Assembly (NCBI RefSeq): GCF_905171775.1
Contig: NC_053489.1
Span: 388,411,849-388,475,848 of the forward strand
DNA from: Rana temporaria
Taxonomy: Eukaryota; Chordata; Amphibia; Anura; Ranidae
Reading direction: 5' to 3'
Length of the DNA stretch: 64,000 nucleotides
Below the pieces are notes generated by a model. That model saw nothing but the letters and a program-made list of their open reading frames with translations, was not told where the DNA came from and ran no database searches. Made by a program: the position numbers and the translations under genes. How positions within the stretch are numbered: position 1 is the stretch's first letter; each line of letters starts with the position of its first letter. This document shows, one piece after another, positions 54,836 to 64,000 of this stretch.

Positions 54836-55200
54836 AAGGACCGCCTCCTGCACATTTACGTTGGCAGAATGGCACGGCTGGGCACATGCACGTACAGGTA
54901 CGTGCTAGTGCCCAGCCGTGGGTAGCGGGCGCGCGCCCGCGACCCGGTCCAAAGCTCCGGGACCGCGGACCCAATTGCCGCTGGAGTCCCGCGATCGGTT
55001 CCTGGAGCTGAAGAACGGGGAGAGCTTTGTGTAAACAGCTTTTCTGTTCTTCACTGTGGCGGCGTCATCGATCGTGTGATTCCTTTTATAGGGATACACA
55101 ATCGATGTCACACCTACACACCCCTACAGTTAGAAACACATATTAGGTCATACATAACCCCATCAGCGCCCCCTAACACTGCAGGAGTGATTCCCCCATC
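54836..55200 (+). mobile_element. TTAA-target element family A, truncated copy 5
   Basis: TTAACCGCTTAAGGACCGCC followed by AGAATGGCACGGCTGGGCAC, a G/C-rich centre, ATCGATCGTGTGATTCC with an inverted partner, and CATCAGCGCCCCCT. The second half of the element is missing. Confidence 0.7.
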
Positions 55201-55402
55201 CACAGATCAGCAGGTGAGAGGGTGTGTGGGGACAGGCTGGGGAGAGATACTAGTCAGACCCTGGGAAGGCCCTGGCTAGTATCAGAGCCAGATACACACA
55301 GGTTACATACGCAACGATGGTTCGAGCAATAATTCTAGCACTAGACCTCCTCTAACTCTGAACATGTAACCTGTAAAAAAATGTAAAGCATCGTTTAGGA
55401 CA

Positions 55403-55556
55403 GTGTTCATCACTCCTGTCCTCAGGGCCCACTAACAGGCCAGGTTTGCATGATAACTGAAATACATGATACATGATATAATTTGCTGCTCAGTGATTGC
55501 AGTATTCTAGTCTGCATCTCCCCAAGGTAATACATAAAACCTGGCCTGTAAAATTG
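55403..55556. mobile_element. hAT MITE fragment related to the one at 15066
   Basis: CAGTGTTCATCACTCCTGTC, then AGGCCAGGTTTGCATGATAA and ACCTGGCCTGTAAAATT, matching the arms of the 15066-15626 element in order. The far terminal repeat is missing. Confidence 0.6.
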
Positions 55557-56160
55557 TGCCAACTTTAAAATTATATACCAGGCATCATCCCGGTACAGTT
55601 GTTTAGAGCGGGCGATCGGCTATCCAAACATAACAACCGATGCAGCTAAAAGCCGCTCGGTTGTTATGCCGGAGGAGCGGGAGGGGACATCCCCCCCCCT
55701 CCCGCCGCCTTTCGCCGCTCTGACCAGGCCTCCCGTCCCACCGGGAGACCCGATCCTCCATCCGCCGCGTTCTGTGTTCAGGCGGAGACTGACACCAAGC
55801 CGTAAACGGCTTTGATTCAGTCTCCGCATTGAAACCACGGAAGCGGCTTCATGACGTCACTTCCGGGTTTCTCGGCTGCCAATGGCGCCGGATTTAAAAA
55901 AGTACACAGTATTCAGAATCGCCGTTTTCGGCGATCTGAATACTTTGAAGTGCAAAGGAGGGCTCGGAGGTCTTTTAGATAATAATAATAATAATAGCAA
56001 TAAAAGTGATCAAAATTTAAAACACAATTTATTATAAAAAAAAAATAAATAAATAAATAAGAAAACAAAAAAAAAAATGTTTTAAAGGGTGAACCTCCTT
56101 AATCGCGCGATTAATCGTGAGTTAACTATGACATTAATGTGATTAATCGCGATTAGAAAT
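55557..56160. other. No gene seen; repetitive remnants
   Basis: A G/C-rich segment (55600-55870, with inverted CCGCTCGGTTGTTATG/CATAACAACCGATGC boxes) and A/T-rich tracts. ATTAATCGCG boxes begin near 56105. No coding sequence. Confidence 0.4.
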
Positions 56161-56173
56161 TTTAATCGCTTGA

Positions 56174-56176
<3 letters not shown>

Positions 56177-56219
<43 letters not shown>
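56177..56219. repeat. (AT)n microsatellite
   Basis: About 21 AT units, next to the left end of the MITE that hosts the L1. Confidence 0.9.
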
Positions 56220-56221
<2 letters not shown>

Positions 56222-56423
56222 CGAAACTAATCGATTAATCGACAACTAATCGATGAATTTCATAATCGATTAATCGGCCAGTAACATAATGGGGTTGAAA
56301 AAACAAAAATTAGTCCTTTATAGTACAAAAAGAGCAAATAATTGCTACTGTTAAAATTAATACAAAAAAACTTTGTATATTCGCTGAATGTTTGAAATGT
56401 TCTCTTGCTTTTAACATTGTTTT

Positions 56424-56490
56424 AAAATGAATGATTTCTGAACGAAAACCACATAGTGTATGTGGTTTTCGTTCAGAAATCATTCATTTT
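56424..56490. repeat. Perfect 32-bp inverted repeat with 3-base loop
   Basis: AAAATGAATGATTTCTGAAC ... arm 56424-56455, loop GTG, arm 56459-56490. The last 16 bases of the right arm are the target sequence duplicated by the L1. Confidence 0.95.
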
Positions 56491-56987
56491 CAAAACAACC
56501 GGCACCCCTAAAAAAAAAAAAAAAAATAATATATATATATATAATAAAAAATAAATGAATAAATAAATACATAATAATTTTACGGGGTAATAACCAAGCC
56601 ACTCCCCCCCCTTAACTATATAGTACCATCCCCCGGGGTGCCGGTTGTTTTGATTCCATTTTTTTGAGGGAGAGAGAGAGGGAAGGAGGGACATGTGTTT
56701 GTGAGTCTGTAGGATGTGTAAGAGGAAGTGTAGAGAGGTCACTAGACAGGTCCCTAAGGGGTGCCCAGTAGGGCGGGGTAGGAAGAGGGTGGGGGGGAGG
56801 GGAGGGTGGGGGTTTGTGGGTGGGAGGGGAGAGAGGGTATGGGAAAGGTTAAAGGGAGGAGGCAGGAAGCGTATGATGCTCGAACTAAGAGCTGTGCTGT
56901 TGGGTGGGCTAGAGAGGAGTGGGATGGCCACTTGCCTAGGCGGTAAAATAAAGGTTGAGTACCCTATTACTATGGCAACTCGTCTAG

Positions 56988-59900
56988 ATGCAGGATAGAT
57001 TACTGACCATCACCTCCTGGAATGTAAGAGGAATGGGGGACCCAATTAAGAGATCATCTGTTATGTCACTCCTGGAAGATAGTACGCCGGGAATGATATG
57101 CTTACAAGAAACACATTTGATCAAGGATTCAGTTTCATTACTGAATAGCCGTAAAATTCAATCTCAGTTCCATTCGGTCCATTCCTCTTACTCAAGGGGG
57201 GTGAGTATATTGGTGGGGAGGGGTGTGACGTTCTCTTGTATCGAGTCTCAGATAGATGACCAGGGTCGTTATATATTTCTTTCCTGCCTAATTGAGAACA
57301 GCCCATATGTTTTGGCGAATATGTATATCCCCCCACCATTTAAGCTAGATGTGTTACACAAGCTCCTTGAGTTTACACTTGATAAAACAGGTGTTACTGT
57401 CATAGCTGTAGGGGACTACAATGAGGTCTTGGATAGTAGCCTGGACAGATTTCCACCTGGGAAAAAAACTGGGGAGGGGCGCCTAGCTCGGTTTTTGGAG
57501 GAAATGGGGATGAGAGATATATGGAGAACTTATTTTCCCCTGGACCGCCAATACTCGTGCTACTCCAGCTCCCATCATACACTTTCCAGAATAGATTTGG
57601 CTGTTGGTAGTGAGGAGGTAATGCCACGGGTAAAGAGAATATATTATGGCCCCAGAGGGGTCTCGGACCACTCCCCTCTGGTGCTAATAATAAAGATTGG
57701 AGTTAAAGTCTCCTGTAAAGAATGGAAATTTAACCCAGGTTGGCTGGAGTCAATTGGTGACGTAGAATCTTTGGAGGCTAAACTAAAAGAGTACGTACAT
57801 ATTAACACAGGATCCGCACCGACGGGAATAGTTTGGGACTCTCTGAAAGCCTTTATGCGAGGCTTACTAATTCAGCAGGTTGCCAGGGTAAAAAGAGAAG
57901 GGAGAGAGCAGGAGGGTAGGTTGGCCTGTGAGACCACTCAGGCAGAATCGAGGTTTATCGAACAACCCACTCCAACTATGCAGGAAGCATGGCTGACAAA
58001 ACAGCTAGAGTATAGAACAGCCATTCTGAGAAGTGCTGAGAACAAACGAACTCTACAAAGACAGTGCCAGTTTGGCGAGGGAGAGAAGGTAGGGAGGATC
58101 CTGTCACTCCTGAGCAGAACTAACTCCCCCCCGTCAAACATCCTAGCAATAAGGACAACAGCGGGCGAAATCTCCATGGATGGCCAAGTGATTCTACAAA
58201 CGTTTTGCGAATATTACAAGGAACTGTATAGATCTAAAGGGGGGGCTGGGAGTGAAGCTATGCAAATTTTCTTTCGGAATATAGTAGTTCCCACGTTGCC
58301 TGATGAGGGCAGACAGGCCTTAGATGCACCAATCACCTTAAGCGAAATCCAACAAACTGTAACTGAGATGCCAAACCAGAAATCCCCTGGCCCGGATGGG
58401 TTACCTATCGAGTTGTACAAGAAATTTGGCGATATTTTGCTTCCAGAGCTGTTAAAGGCTCTGGAGTGGGCTGAACATGGAGGTACACTTCCCCGTTCAA
58501 TGTCGGAAGCAACGATTATAGTAATTCATAAGGAGGGGAAAGAAAAATTGACGCCCTCATCTTACCGCCCAATTTCTTTGTTAACCACCGATGTTAAGAT
58601 CCTAGCTAAAATTCTTGCAAAACGCCTAAACAGATTCATTAGTAGCCTCATTCACCCAGACCAGTCAGGGTTCATACCAGGCAGGGCAACATCTACCAAT
58701 ATAAGAAGAGCGTTTCTAAATTTACAAATACCAACGGATAATGAAAGACATAGAGCAGCCCTATCTCTCGACGCCGCTAAGGCATTCGATAGCTTGGAAT
58801 GGAGCTACTTATGGGAAGTATTAGAGAAATTTGGCATTGGACACCGCTACATAGGATGGGTTAAACTGCTGTATGGCGAGCCAAGAGCCAAAATTAAAAT
58901 TAATAACGAGACGTCGGAAGTTTTCCAGTTGGAACGAGGGACTAGGCAGGGGTGTCCTCTGTCCCCCCTTCTGTTCGCCCTCGCTATGGAACCACTTGCA
59001 ATAGCAACCAGGGCGAGGGAGGACATAATGGGGTTCAGGAGACACCAAGGAGAAGACAAGATCTCACTATTCGCAGATGACATCTTGTTCTTCCTAGGGG
59101 ATGTTGAAACCACTCTAGATAAAGTGATGCAATTGGTAGTTGACTTTGGTAATTTCTCAGGTTTGACGATTAACTGGGAAAAATCTGCCCTCCTACCACT
59201 GGATGATCCTGCCAACTTCCAGCTCTTGCCAGGCACCTCCCGATTAAGTGTGGTCACAAAATTTAAATACTTAGGGATTTGGATAACGAATGACGTTACC
59301 CAATATGCAAACTTAAATCTCGCTCCATTGTTATTAAAGTGGAAAAATAAATGTGATATTTGGAAAAGACTCCCCTTGTCAGTAGCAGGACGATGCAACC
59401 TAATAAAAATGTTGTGGCAGCCACAATTATTATACGTCCTTCACAATGCACCTTTATGGTTAGGATTTACATGGTTTAAGAAAGTAGAATCACTATTTAG
59501 AGAACTTATATGGAGAGGTGGCCAAGCTAGGATAAGCTTGCAAACACTCCAACTACCAGTAAAAGAAGGGGGCATGGCGGTTCCACACCCGAAGCTATAT
59601 TTTATTGCGTCACAATTGCAACATCTGGCAGGGTGTGGAACCGCTGAGAGCGATGGCTCCATCAGCCGTTTGATGTTGACAAACAACCCTCACAAACTGC
59701 TGGTGGAAGCCCTAGAGGCAGATTTCTTCCCCTATAAACATCTAACAGTAAAATTAGCTATCAAAGTATGGCACACCACAAAGACCCTATTGGGATACAT
59801 TGGCCTAACAGAATTTTCACCTCTATGGAAAAATAATAACCTGCAGGAAGTAACAAGTATAGAAGAATCAAGTGAGTGGAAGAGACAAGGCATAACCCGC

Positions 59901-60731
59901 TTAAAGCACATATTTGAGGGCAATACCCTAAAAACATTTCTAGATCTAACTAGGCAATTTAATATCTCAAACAAAACATTCTACAAATACCTACAGGTCC
60001 GCCATGCTATTCAAGCACAATTTAGCTCCAAACCAATTATATGGACCCAGATCCCTGTCCTTCTGAAGATAATCAAGGCAAGTATGGCCAAGGGCCTAAT
60101 AGCACTAACATACAATAGCCTGAGTGCTAGTGCGATAAGCAGAGCAGGACCGGCCAAGAGTAAAGCAGCGTGGGAAAGAGACTTGGGAATAATATCACTT
60201 GAACAGTGGGATAGGATTCTTCAACAAGGCGCATTGGTCTCAATTGCTCCAGCGCAAAGACTCTCCCACTTGTTCTTACTACACAGGGTATATTTTACCC
60301 CGCACAAAATGTTTAAAATGGGGTGGAGACAAAACAACGAATGCCCGAGATGTAAAAATAAAGGGGACTTAATACACATGGTCTGGAAGTGCCCCAAACT
60401 CTATAGCTACTGGAGGGAAATAGTAGAGAGGATAAATAAGGCATTTGGAACATCCCTTGATCCAGTGGCTAGAACCTGCCTCTTGGGGAGCATAGAAGAC
60501 ACAAGAGTCCCTCAAGACAGCGGGGAAGCTATACTGAGATGCCTCTTCCAGGCACGTAAGACGATAGCCCAAAAATGGCAGGCGCAGACCCCCCCGTCAG
60601 TAGTCAACTGGCTAGCAGCCATAAAATTAACAATCTCAAATGAAAGAGTATACTTTACTAGACAGGGGAACTATGGGAAATTTGTAGGAATTTGGGGGCC
60701 GTGGTTGAGGACGACGGGAAACCTAGTTTAG
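56988..60731 (+). CDS. L1/Tx1-like ORF2 protein: endonuclease and reverse transcriptase, 1247 residues, uninterrupted
   Basis: Encodes the enzyme that nicks target DNA and copies LINE RNA at the nick. Apurinic-like endonuclease (residues about 5-236): WNVRG with N12, QETH with E41, GDYNE with D143 and N145, RID with D203 and SDHSP at 226-230, all present. Reverse transcriptase (about 465-760): SPGPDG (466-471), YRPISLL (526-532), LDAAKAFD (D595), RQGCPLSP (653-660) and FADD (695-698) with both catalytic Asp. C-terminal zinc knuckle C1119-x2-C1122-x7-H1130-x4-C1135 followed by a conserved tail. Length is normal for the family. The start ATG at 56988 is chosen because the endonuclease begins at once; an ATG at 56972 opens only a nine-codon frame. 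No stop or frameshift anywhere. Whether it is expressed cannot be told; the missing ORF1 would have to be supplied in trans. The L1-versus-Tx1 subclade label is from motif style only. Confidence 0.96.
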   Translation: MQDRLLTITSWNVRGMGDPIKRSSVMSLLEDSTPGMICLQETHLIKDSVSLLNSRKIQSQFHSVHSSYSRGVSILVGRGVTFSCIESQIDDQGRYIFLSCLIENSPYVLANMYIPPPFKLDVLHKLLEFTLDKTGVTVIAVGDYNEVLDSSLDRFPPGKKTGEGRLARFLEEMGMRDIWRTYFPLDRQYSCYSSSHHTLSRIDLAVGSEEVMPRVKRIYYGPRGVSDHSPLVLIIKIGVKVSCKEWKFNPGWLESIGDVESLEAKLKEYVHINTGSAPTGIVWDSLKAFMRGLLIQQVARVKREGREQEGRLACETTQAESRFIEQPTPTMQEAWLTKQLEYRTAILRSAENKRTLQRQCQFGEGEKVGRILSLLSRTNSPPSNILAIRTTAGEISMDGQVILQTFCEYYKELYRSKGGAGSEAMQIFFRNIVVPTLPDEGRQALDAPITLSEIQQTVTEMPNQKSPGPDGLPIELYKKFGDILLPELLKALEWAEHGGTLPRSMSEATIIVIHKEGKEKLTPSSYRPISLLTTDVKILAKILAKRLNRFISSLIHPDQSGFIPGRATSTNIRRAFLNLQIPTDNERHRAALSLDAAKAFDSLEWSYLWEVLEKFGIGHRYIGWVKLLYGEPRAKIKINNETSEVFQLERGTRQGCPLSPLLFALAMEPLAIATRAREDIMGFRRHQGEDKISLFADDILFFLGDVETTLDKVMQLVVDFGNFSGLTINWEKSALLPLDDPANFQLLPGTSRLSVVTKFKYLGIWITNDVTQYANLNLAPLLLKWKNKCDIWKRLPLSVAGRCNLIKMLWQPQLLYVLHNAPLWLGFTWFKKVESLFRELIWRGGQARISLQTLQLPVKEGGMAVPHPKLYFIASQLQHLAGCGTAESDGSISRLMLTNNPHKLLVEALEADFFPYKHLTVKLAIKVWHTTKTLLGYIGLTEFSPLWKNNNLQEVTSIEESSEWKRQGITRLKHIFEGNTLKTFLDLTRQFNISNKTFYKYLQVRHAIQAQFSSKPIIWTQIPVLLKIIKASMAKGLIALTYNSLSASAISRAGPAKSKAAWERDLGIISLEQWDRILQQGALVSIAPAQRLSHLFLLHRVYFTPHKMFKMGWRQNNECPRCKNKGDLIHMVWKCPKLYSYWREIVERINKAFGTSLDPVARTCLLGSIEDTRVPQDSGEAILRCLFQARKTIAQKWQAQTPPSVVNWLAAIKLTISNERVYFTRQGNYGKFVGIWGPWLRTTGNLV

Positions 60732-60775
60732 GGGATCCCGCGTAAACGATTCTAGAACGTCATCCGTCCCCGCCC

Positions 60776-60812
60776 CCCCGGCATCGATGGTTGTTTTCCC
60801 TCGATGCCGGGG
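60776..60812 (+). ncRNA. 3' UTR stem-loop of the L1 element
   Basis: Perfect 12-bp stem CCCCGGCATCGA / TCGATGCCGGGG with a 13-base loop (TGGTTGTTTTCCC), 45 bases after the ORF2 stop. A structured RNA signal recognised by the element's own reverse transcriptase is one possible role; that is inference. Confidence 0.6.
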
Positions 60813-61255
60813 TGGGATTGCCGGGAGCGCTGATAGGGCAAACCACCCCGGGGAACTTGTCCTCTCATATTAACACAAGGGGACTCTGTTAACAGAAAAG
60901 GGCAGGGGCCTCCTCCATTCTCTTCTTGATGTCCTACACAGCAGATCATTTAAAGGGCTAATACGCTTCCTTAGATAGGGGTAGGTGGGGGGTAGGGGCA
61001 AGAATAGATGTATGGCTAGGAGACACAGCAGGCAACAGGTACTCAAGGGTAATTATGCTAGGAGTACGGGCAGTATTGGCTGTAGAAGCTGTTTCCTTTT
61101 TTCTTTTTTTCTTTTTTTTTCTCTTGGCTCTTCCGTATTGTATGTATTCTTATATGGTGTAACACTGTTACCTGATGAAATATGTGCCTGCTGTACTAAG
61201 TCATTTTAAAATCAAATAAAAAAAAAACAATTAAAAAAAAGAAATCATTCATTTT

Positions 61256-61740
61256 AAAATGTCTGAAAATGTCTGAAAATGCCTTTCACCAAGAAGTTTT
61301 CTATTTCTAAATTTTCCCATCACTGTGGTTAAAAAAAGAACGTCGATTTGATCCCACCAACGATTAGAAAATTGAACGAACGTTCTTAAAATTAATTGTG
61401 AAGGAAGGCATTGTTGTATGGCCAGCATATAATGTATTATGGTTATGTTTGAAAATTTACAAAACAGCCTAACTTTTTTTTTTCTTTAACTAAAAAAAAA
61501 ATTTGATCTGAGTCCATTTACCAGATTCACCCTCCAATGGTATATACAGTATATCTCCTCGAATAGTATATACAGTATATTTTTTTTCTGTCTGTTATGC
61601 TCAGAGTGGATTCAAGATTTTGCTCCCTAACCATATAGGTTTTTTTTAATTTACCACTTTATAGAGATATTTAAGAATAAATTGCCTTTTTTTAAGCTTT
61701 ACATTAACTAAAATTATGCACCACACTTTAAAGGTAATTA
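61256..61740. other. Right part of the L1-hosting MITE; no gene
   Basis: A/T-rich with two tandem copies of AAAATGTCTG near 61255 and repeated TATACAGTATAT near 61540. No coding sequence. Confidence 0.4.
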
Positions 61741-61800
61741 ACCGATTAATCGAAACAATAATCGGGCCAACTAATCGATTCTGAAAATAAGTTAGTTGCA

Positions 61801-62556
<756 letters not shown>

Positions 62557-63702
62557 TTAACCTCTTTCCCACCGGGCTTGTTTTTCAGATTCGGTGCTTA
62601 CGAGACTAAAACATTTTTTTTTGCTAGAAAATTACTTAAAACCCCCAAACATATTTTTTTTTTCTAACACCCTAGAGAATAAAATGGCAGTCATTGTAAT
62701 ACTTTGTCACACCGTATTTGTGCAGCGGTCTTACAAGCGCACTTTTTTTGGAAAAAAAAAAAATCACCTTTTTGAATTAAAAAATAAAATAAATTTTGCC
62801 CAATTTTTTTATATATTGTGAAAGATAATGTTACGCCGAGTAAAATGATACCCAACATGTCACGCTTAAAAATTGCGCCCGCTCGTGGCATGACGTCAAA
62901 CTTTTACCCTTAAAAATCTCGATAGGCGACGTTTAAAAAAAATTCTACAGGTTGCATTTTTTGAGTTACAGAGGAGGTCTAGGGCTAGAATTATTGCTCT
63001 CACTCCAACGATCGCGGCGATACCTCACTTGTGTGGTTTGAACACAGTTTTCATATGCGGGCGCTACTCGCGTATGCGTTCGCTTCTGTGCGCGAGCTCG
63101 TCGGGACGGGGCGCTTTAAAACATTTTTTTTTGTTTTCTTATTTTTATTTAGTTAATAATTTACACTGAAATAAAAAATAAATAAATAAAAATTGATCAC
63201 TTTTATTCCCATTACAAGGAATGTAAACATCCCTTGTAATAGAAAAAAGCATGACAGGTTCTCTTAAATACGAGATCTGGGGTCAAAAAGACCTCAGATC
63301 TTATATTTAGACTTGCATGCAAAAAAAAAATTGAAACGGTCATTTTTTCAAATGACAAAAAAAATAAAAATGTTTCTTTAAGACGCTGGGCGGGACTGAC
63401 GTTTTGACGTCACTTCCGCCCAGCAGAGCTATGGGGACGGGTGTAGGACATTTTTCCCTCACTCGCAACCCCAGTCAGCTGCTGAACGAACCCGATCGCC
63501 TCCGCCGCTACTGACAGCTCCGGTAAGCGGCGGAGGGCGTGGGAGGCCCCTCTCCCGCCACCGATAACGGCGATCTCGCGGCGTATCCGCCGCGGAGACT
63601 GCCGTTATCGTGTACACCACCGCCCACTGAAGAGATGGATATCTCGGTTGTGGCAGCAGCTGCTGCCGTGGCATTGACATGGGGCGGTGGTCAAGAGGTT
63701 AA
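62557..63702 (+). mobile_element. TTAA-target element family B, complete copy
   Basis: TTAACCTCTTTCCCACCGGG to GTGGTCAAGAGGTTAA, TTAA at both borders, inverted ends, 1146 bp. Non-coding: landmarks ATGATACCCAACATGTCACG, GCGCCCGCTCGTGGCATGAC, GAGGTCTAGGGCTAG, and near the right end inverted CACCGATAACGGCGATC / GACTGCCGTTATCGTG boxes. Confidence 0.8.
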
Positions 63703-63809
63703 GTAGGAACCCCATATCCCTGAAGGTTGGCACACATACCCCGCCGTGATGGGGGAAGATTGGTTCTGAAACCTGCGGCGGGGATAAGGCAAGCAGGAGA
63801 GAGTGTTTA

Positions 63810-64000
63810 AAGGGGTTTTCCACCCATTTAAGTTTATTAAAAGTCAGCAGCTACAAAAAGTGTAGCTGCTGGCTTTTAACAGACACTTACCTGCTCCACG
63901 GCTCCAGCGAGGCCCCCCGGCCGGGGGTCCGTTCCTCGCCGGCCGGCGTCTTCATTCTCAGTGTGGGCACTCGGCAGTGACAGCTTTCGGCTTCACAGCC
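63810..64000. repeat. Repeat family C, copy cut by the window edge
   Basis: TTAAAAGTCAGCAGCTACAA and GTAGCTGCTGGCTTTTAA are inverted and followed by ACACTTACCTGCTCC, as at 2826 and 31437. Runs past base 64000. Confidence 0.65.

Larger units (their letters stand above)
56491..61239 (+). mobile_element. L1/Tx1-like LINE, ORF1 missing, ORF2 intact
   Basis: Flanked by exact duplicates of AGAAATCATTCATTTT at 56475-56490 and 61240-61255. Contents: an 18-bp inverted repeat and A/T-rich segment at the 5' side (56491-56652), a G-rich stretch (56653-56987) that is probably the region before ORF2, ORF2, a 508-bp 3' UTR with a stem-loop, and an A-rich tail with AATAAA. No ORF1 is present, so the copy is 5'-truncated. 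The exact duplication and open ORF2 point to a recent insertion. Confidence 0.92.
56220..61800. mobile_element. MITE with TAATCGATTAATCG ends, split by an L1 insertion
   Basis: Left end ACTAATCGATTAATCGACAA (56226) and right end (61738-61800) with AACCGATTAATCG, CAACTAATCGATTCTG are loosely inverted. Between them lie the left arm, a 32-bp palindrome (56424-56490), the L1 insertion, and the right part (61256-61737). Superfamily unknown. Confidence 0.5.

Overview
The window is vertebrate nuclear DNA and almost certainly from a frog, probably a ranid. Three minus-strand blocks with exact splice sites encode the C-terminal end of PIAS4 (PIASy), a SUMO E3 ligase. Nearly everything else is transposable elements of the kind that crowd large anuran genomes: DIRS-type tyrosine-recombinase retrotransposons, L1/Tx1-like and CR1-like LINEs, a Penelope-like element, Tc1/mariner elements, and many non-autonomous hAT, PIF/Harbinger and TTAA-target DNA elements. 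The clade call rests on the mix of repeats and on memory of frog repeats; no database was consulted.

Layout. 1-3160: DIRS fragments (minus strand), with a short L1 tail inserted at 2377-2506. 3351-8313: a TTAA-target element (family A) split by DIRS copy B (3640-7660), which itself holds a MITE. 8420-11780: an old Tc1 relic split by a minisatellite-bearing element and by a younger Tc1 element (9869-11473). 11780-23815: sequence downstream of the PIAS4 stop codon, with MITEs, another Tc1/mariner fossil and a second family A element. 23816-45419: PIAS4 exons; the 20,957-bp intron between the last two coding introns' shared exon and the RING exon holds a DIRS fragment, a Penelope-like element, and a deep nest of insertions at 32010-43560 (CR1, family A, Harbinger MITE, hAT element with two minisatellite arrays and a palindrome, DIRS copy C). 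45925-51915: DIRS fragments and DIRS copy D with a nested 1.24-kb insertion. 52191-55200: family B and family A TTAA elements. 56491-61239: an L1/Tx1-like LINE lacking ORF1 but with an uninterrupted 1247-codon ORF2. 61740-64000: AT microsatellite, a third family B element, and a repeat running off the right edge.

How the parts relate. Only two coding entities look intact: the PIAS4 C-terminus (166 residues from three exons, all reading phases matching) and the L1 ORF2, which keeps every endonuclease and reverse-transcriptase active-site residue I could check. The DIRS, CR1, Penelope-like and Tc1 open frames are broken by stops, frameshifts, deletions or insertions and are given as pseudogenes. 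Nesting gives a relative order of insertion: the CR1 relic, the Penelope-like element and the old Tc1 are host to younger insertions, while the L1 lies uninterrupted with a clean target-site duplication.

No convincing new gene system was found. The most unusual structures are the hAT-type element at 35228-38034 (exact 8-bp target duplication, about 43 copies of a 31-bp unit, about 38 copies of a 22-bp unit and a 337-bp palindrome), the end-to-end DIRS termini near 47704-47770, and the stacked insertions inside the PIAS4 intron.
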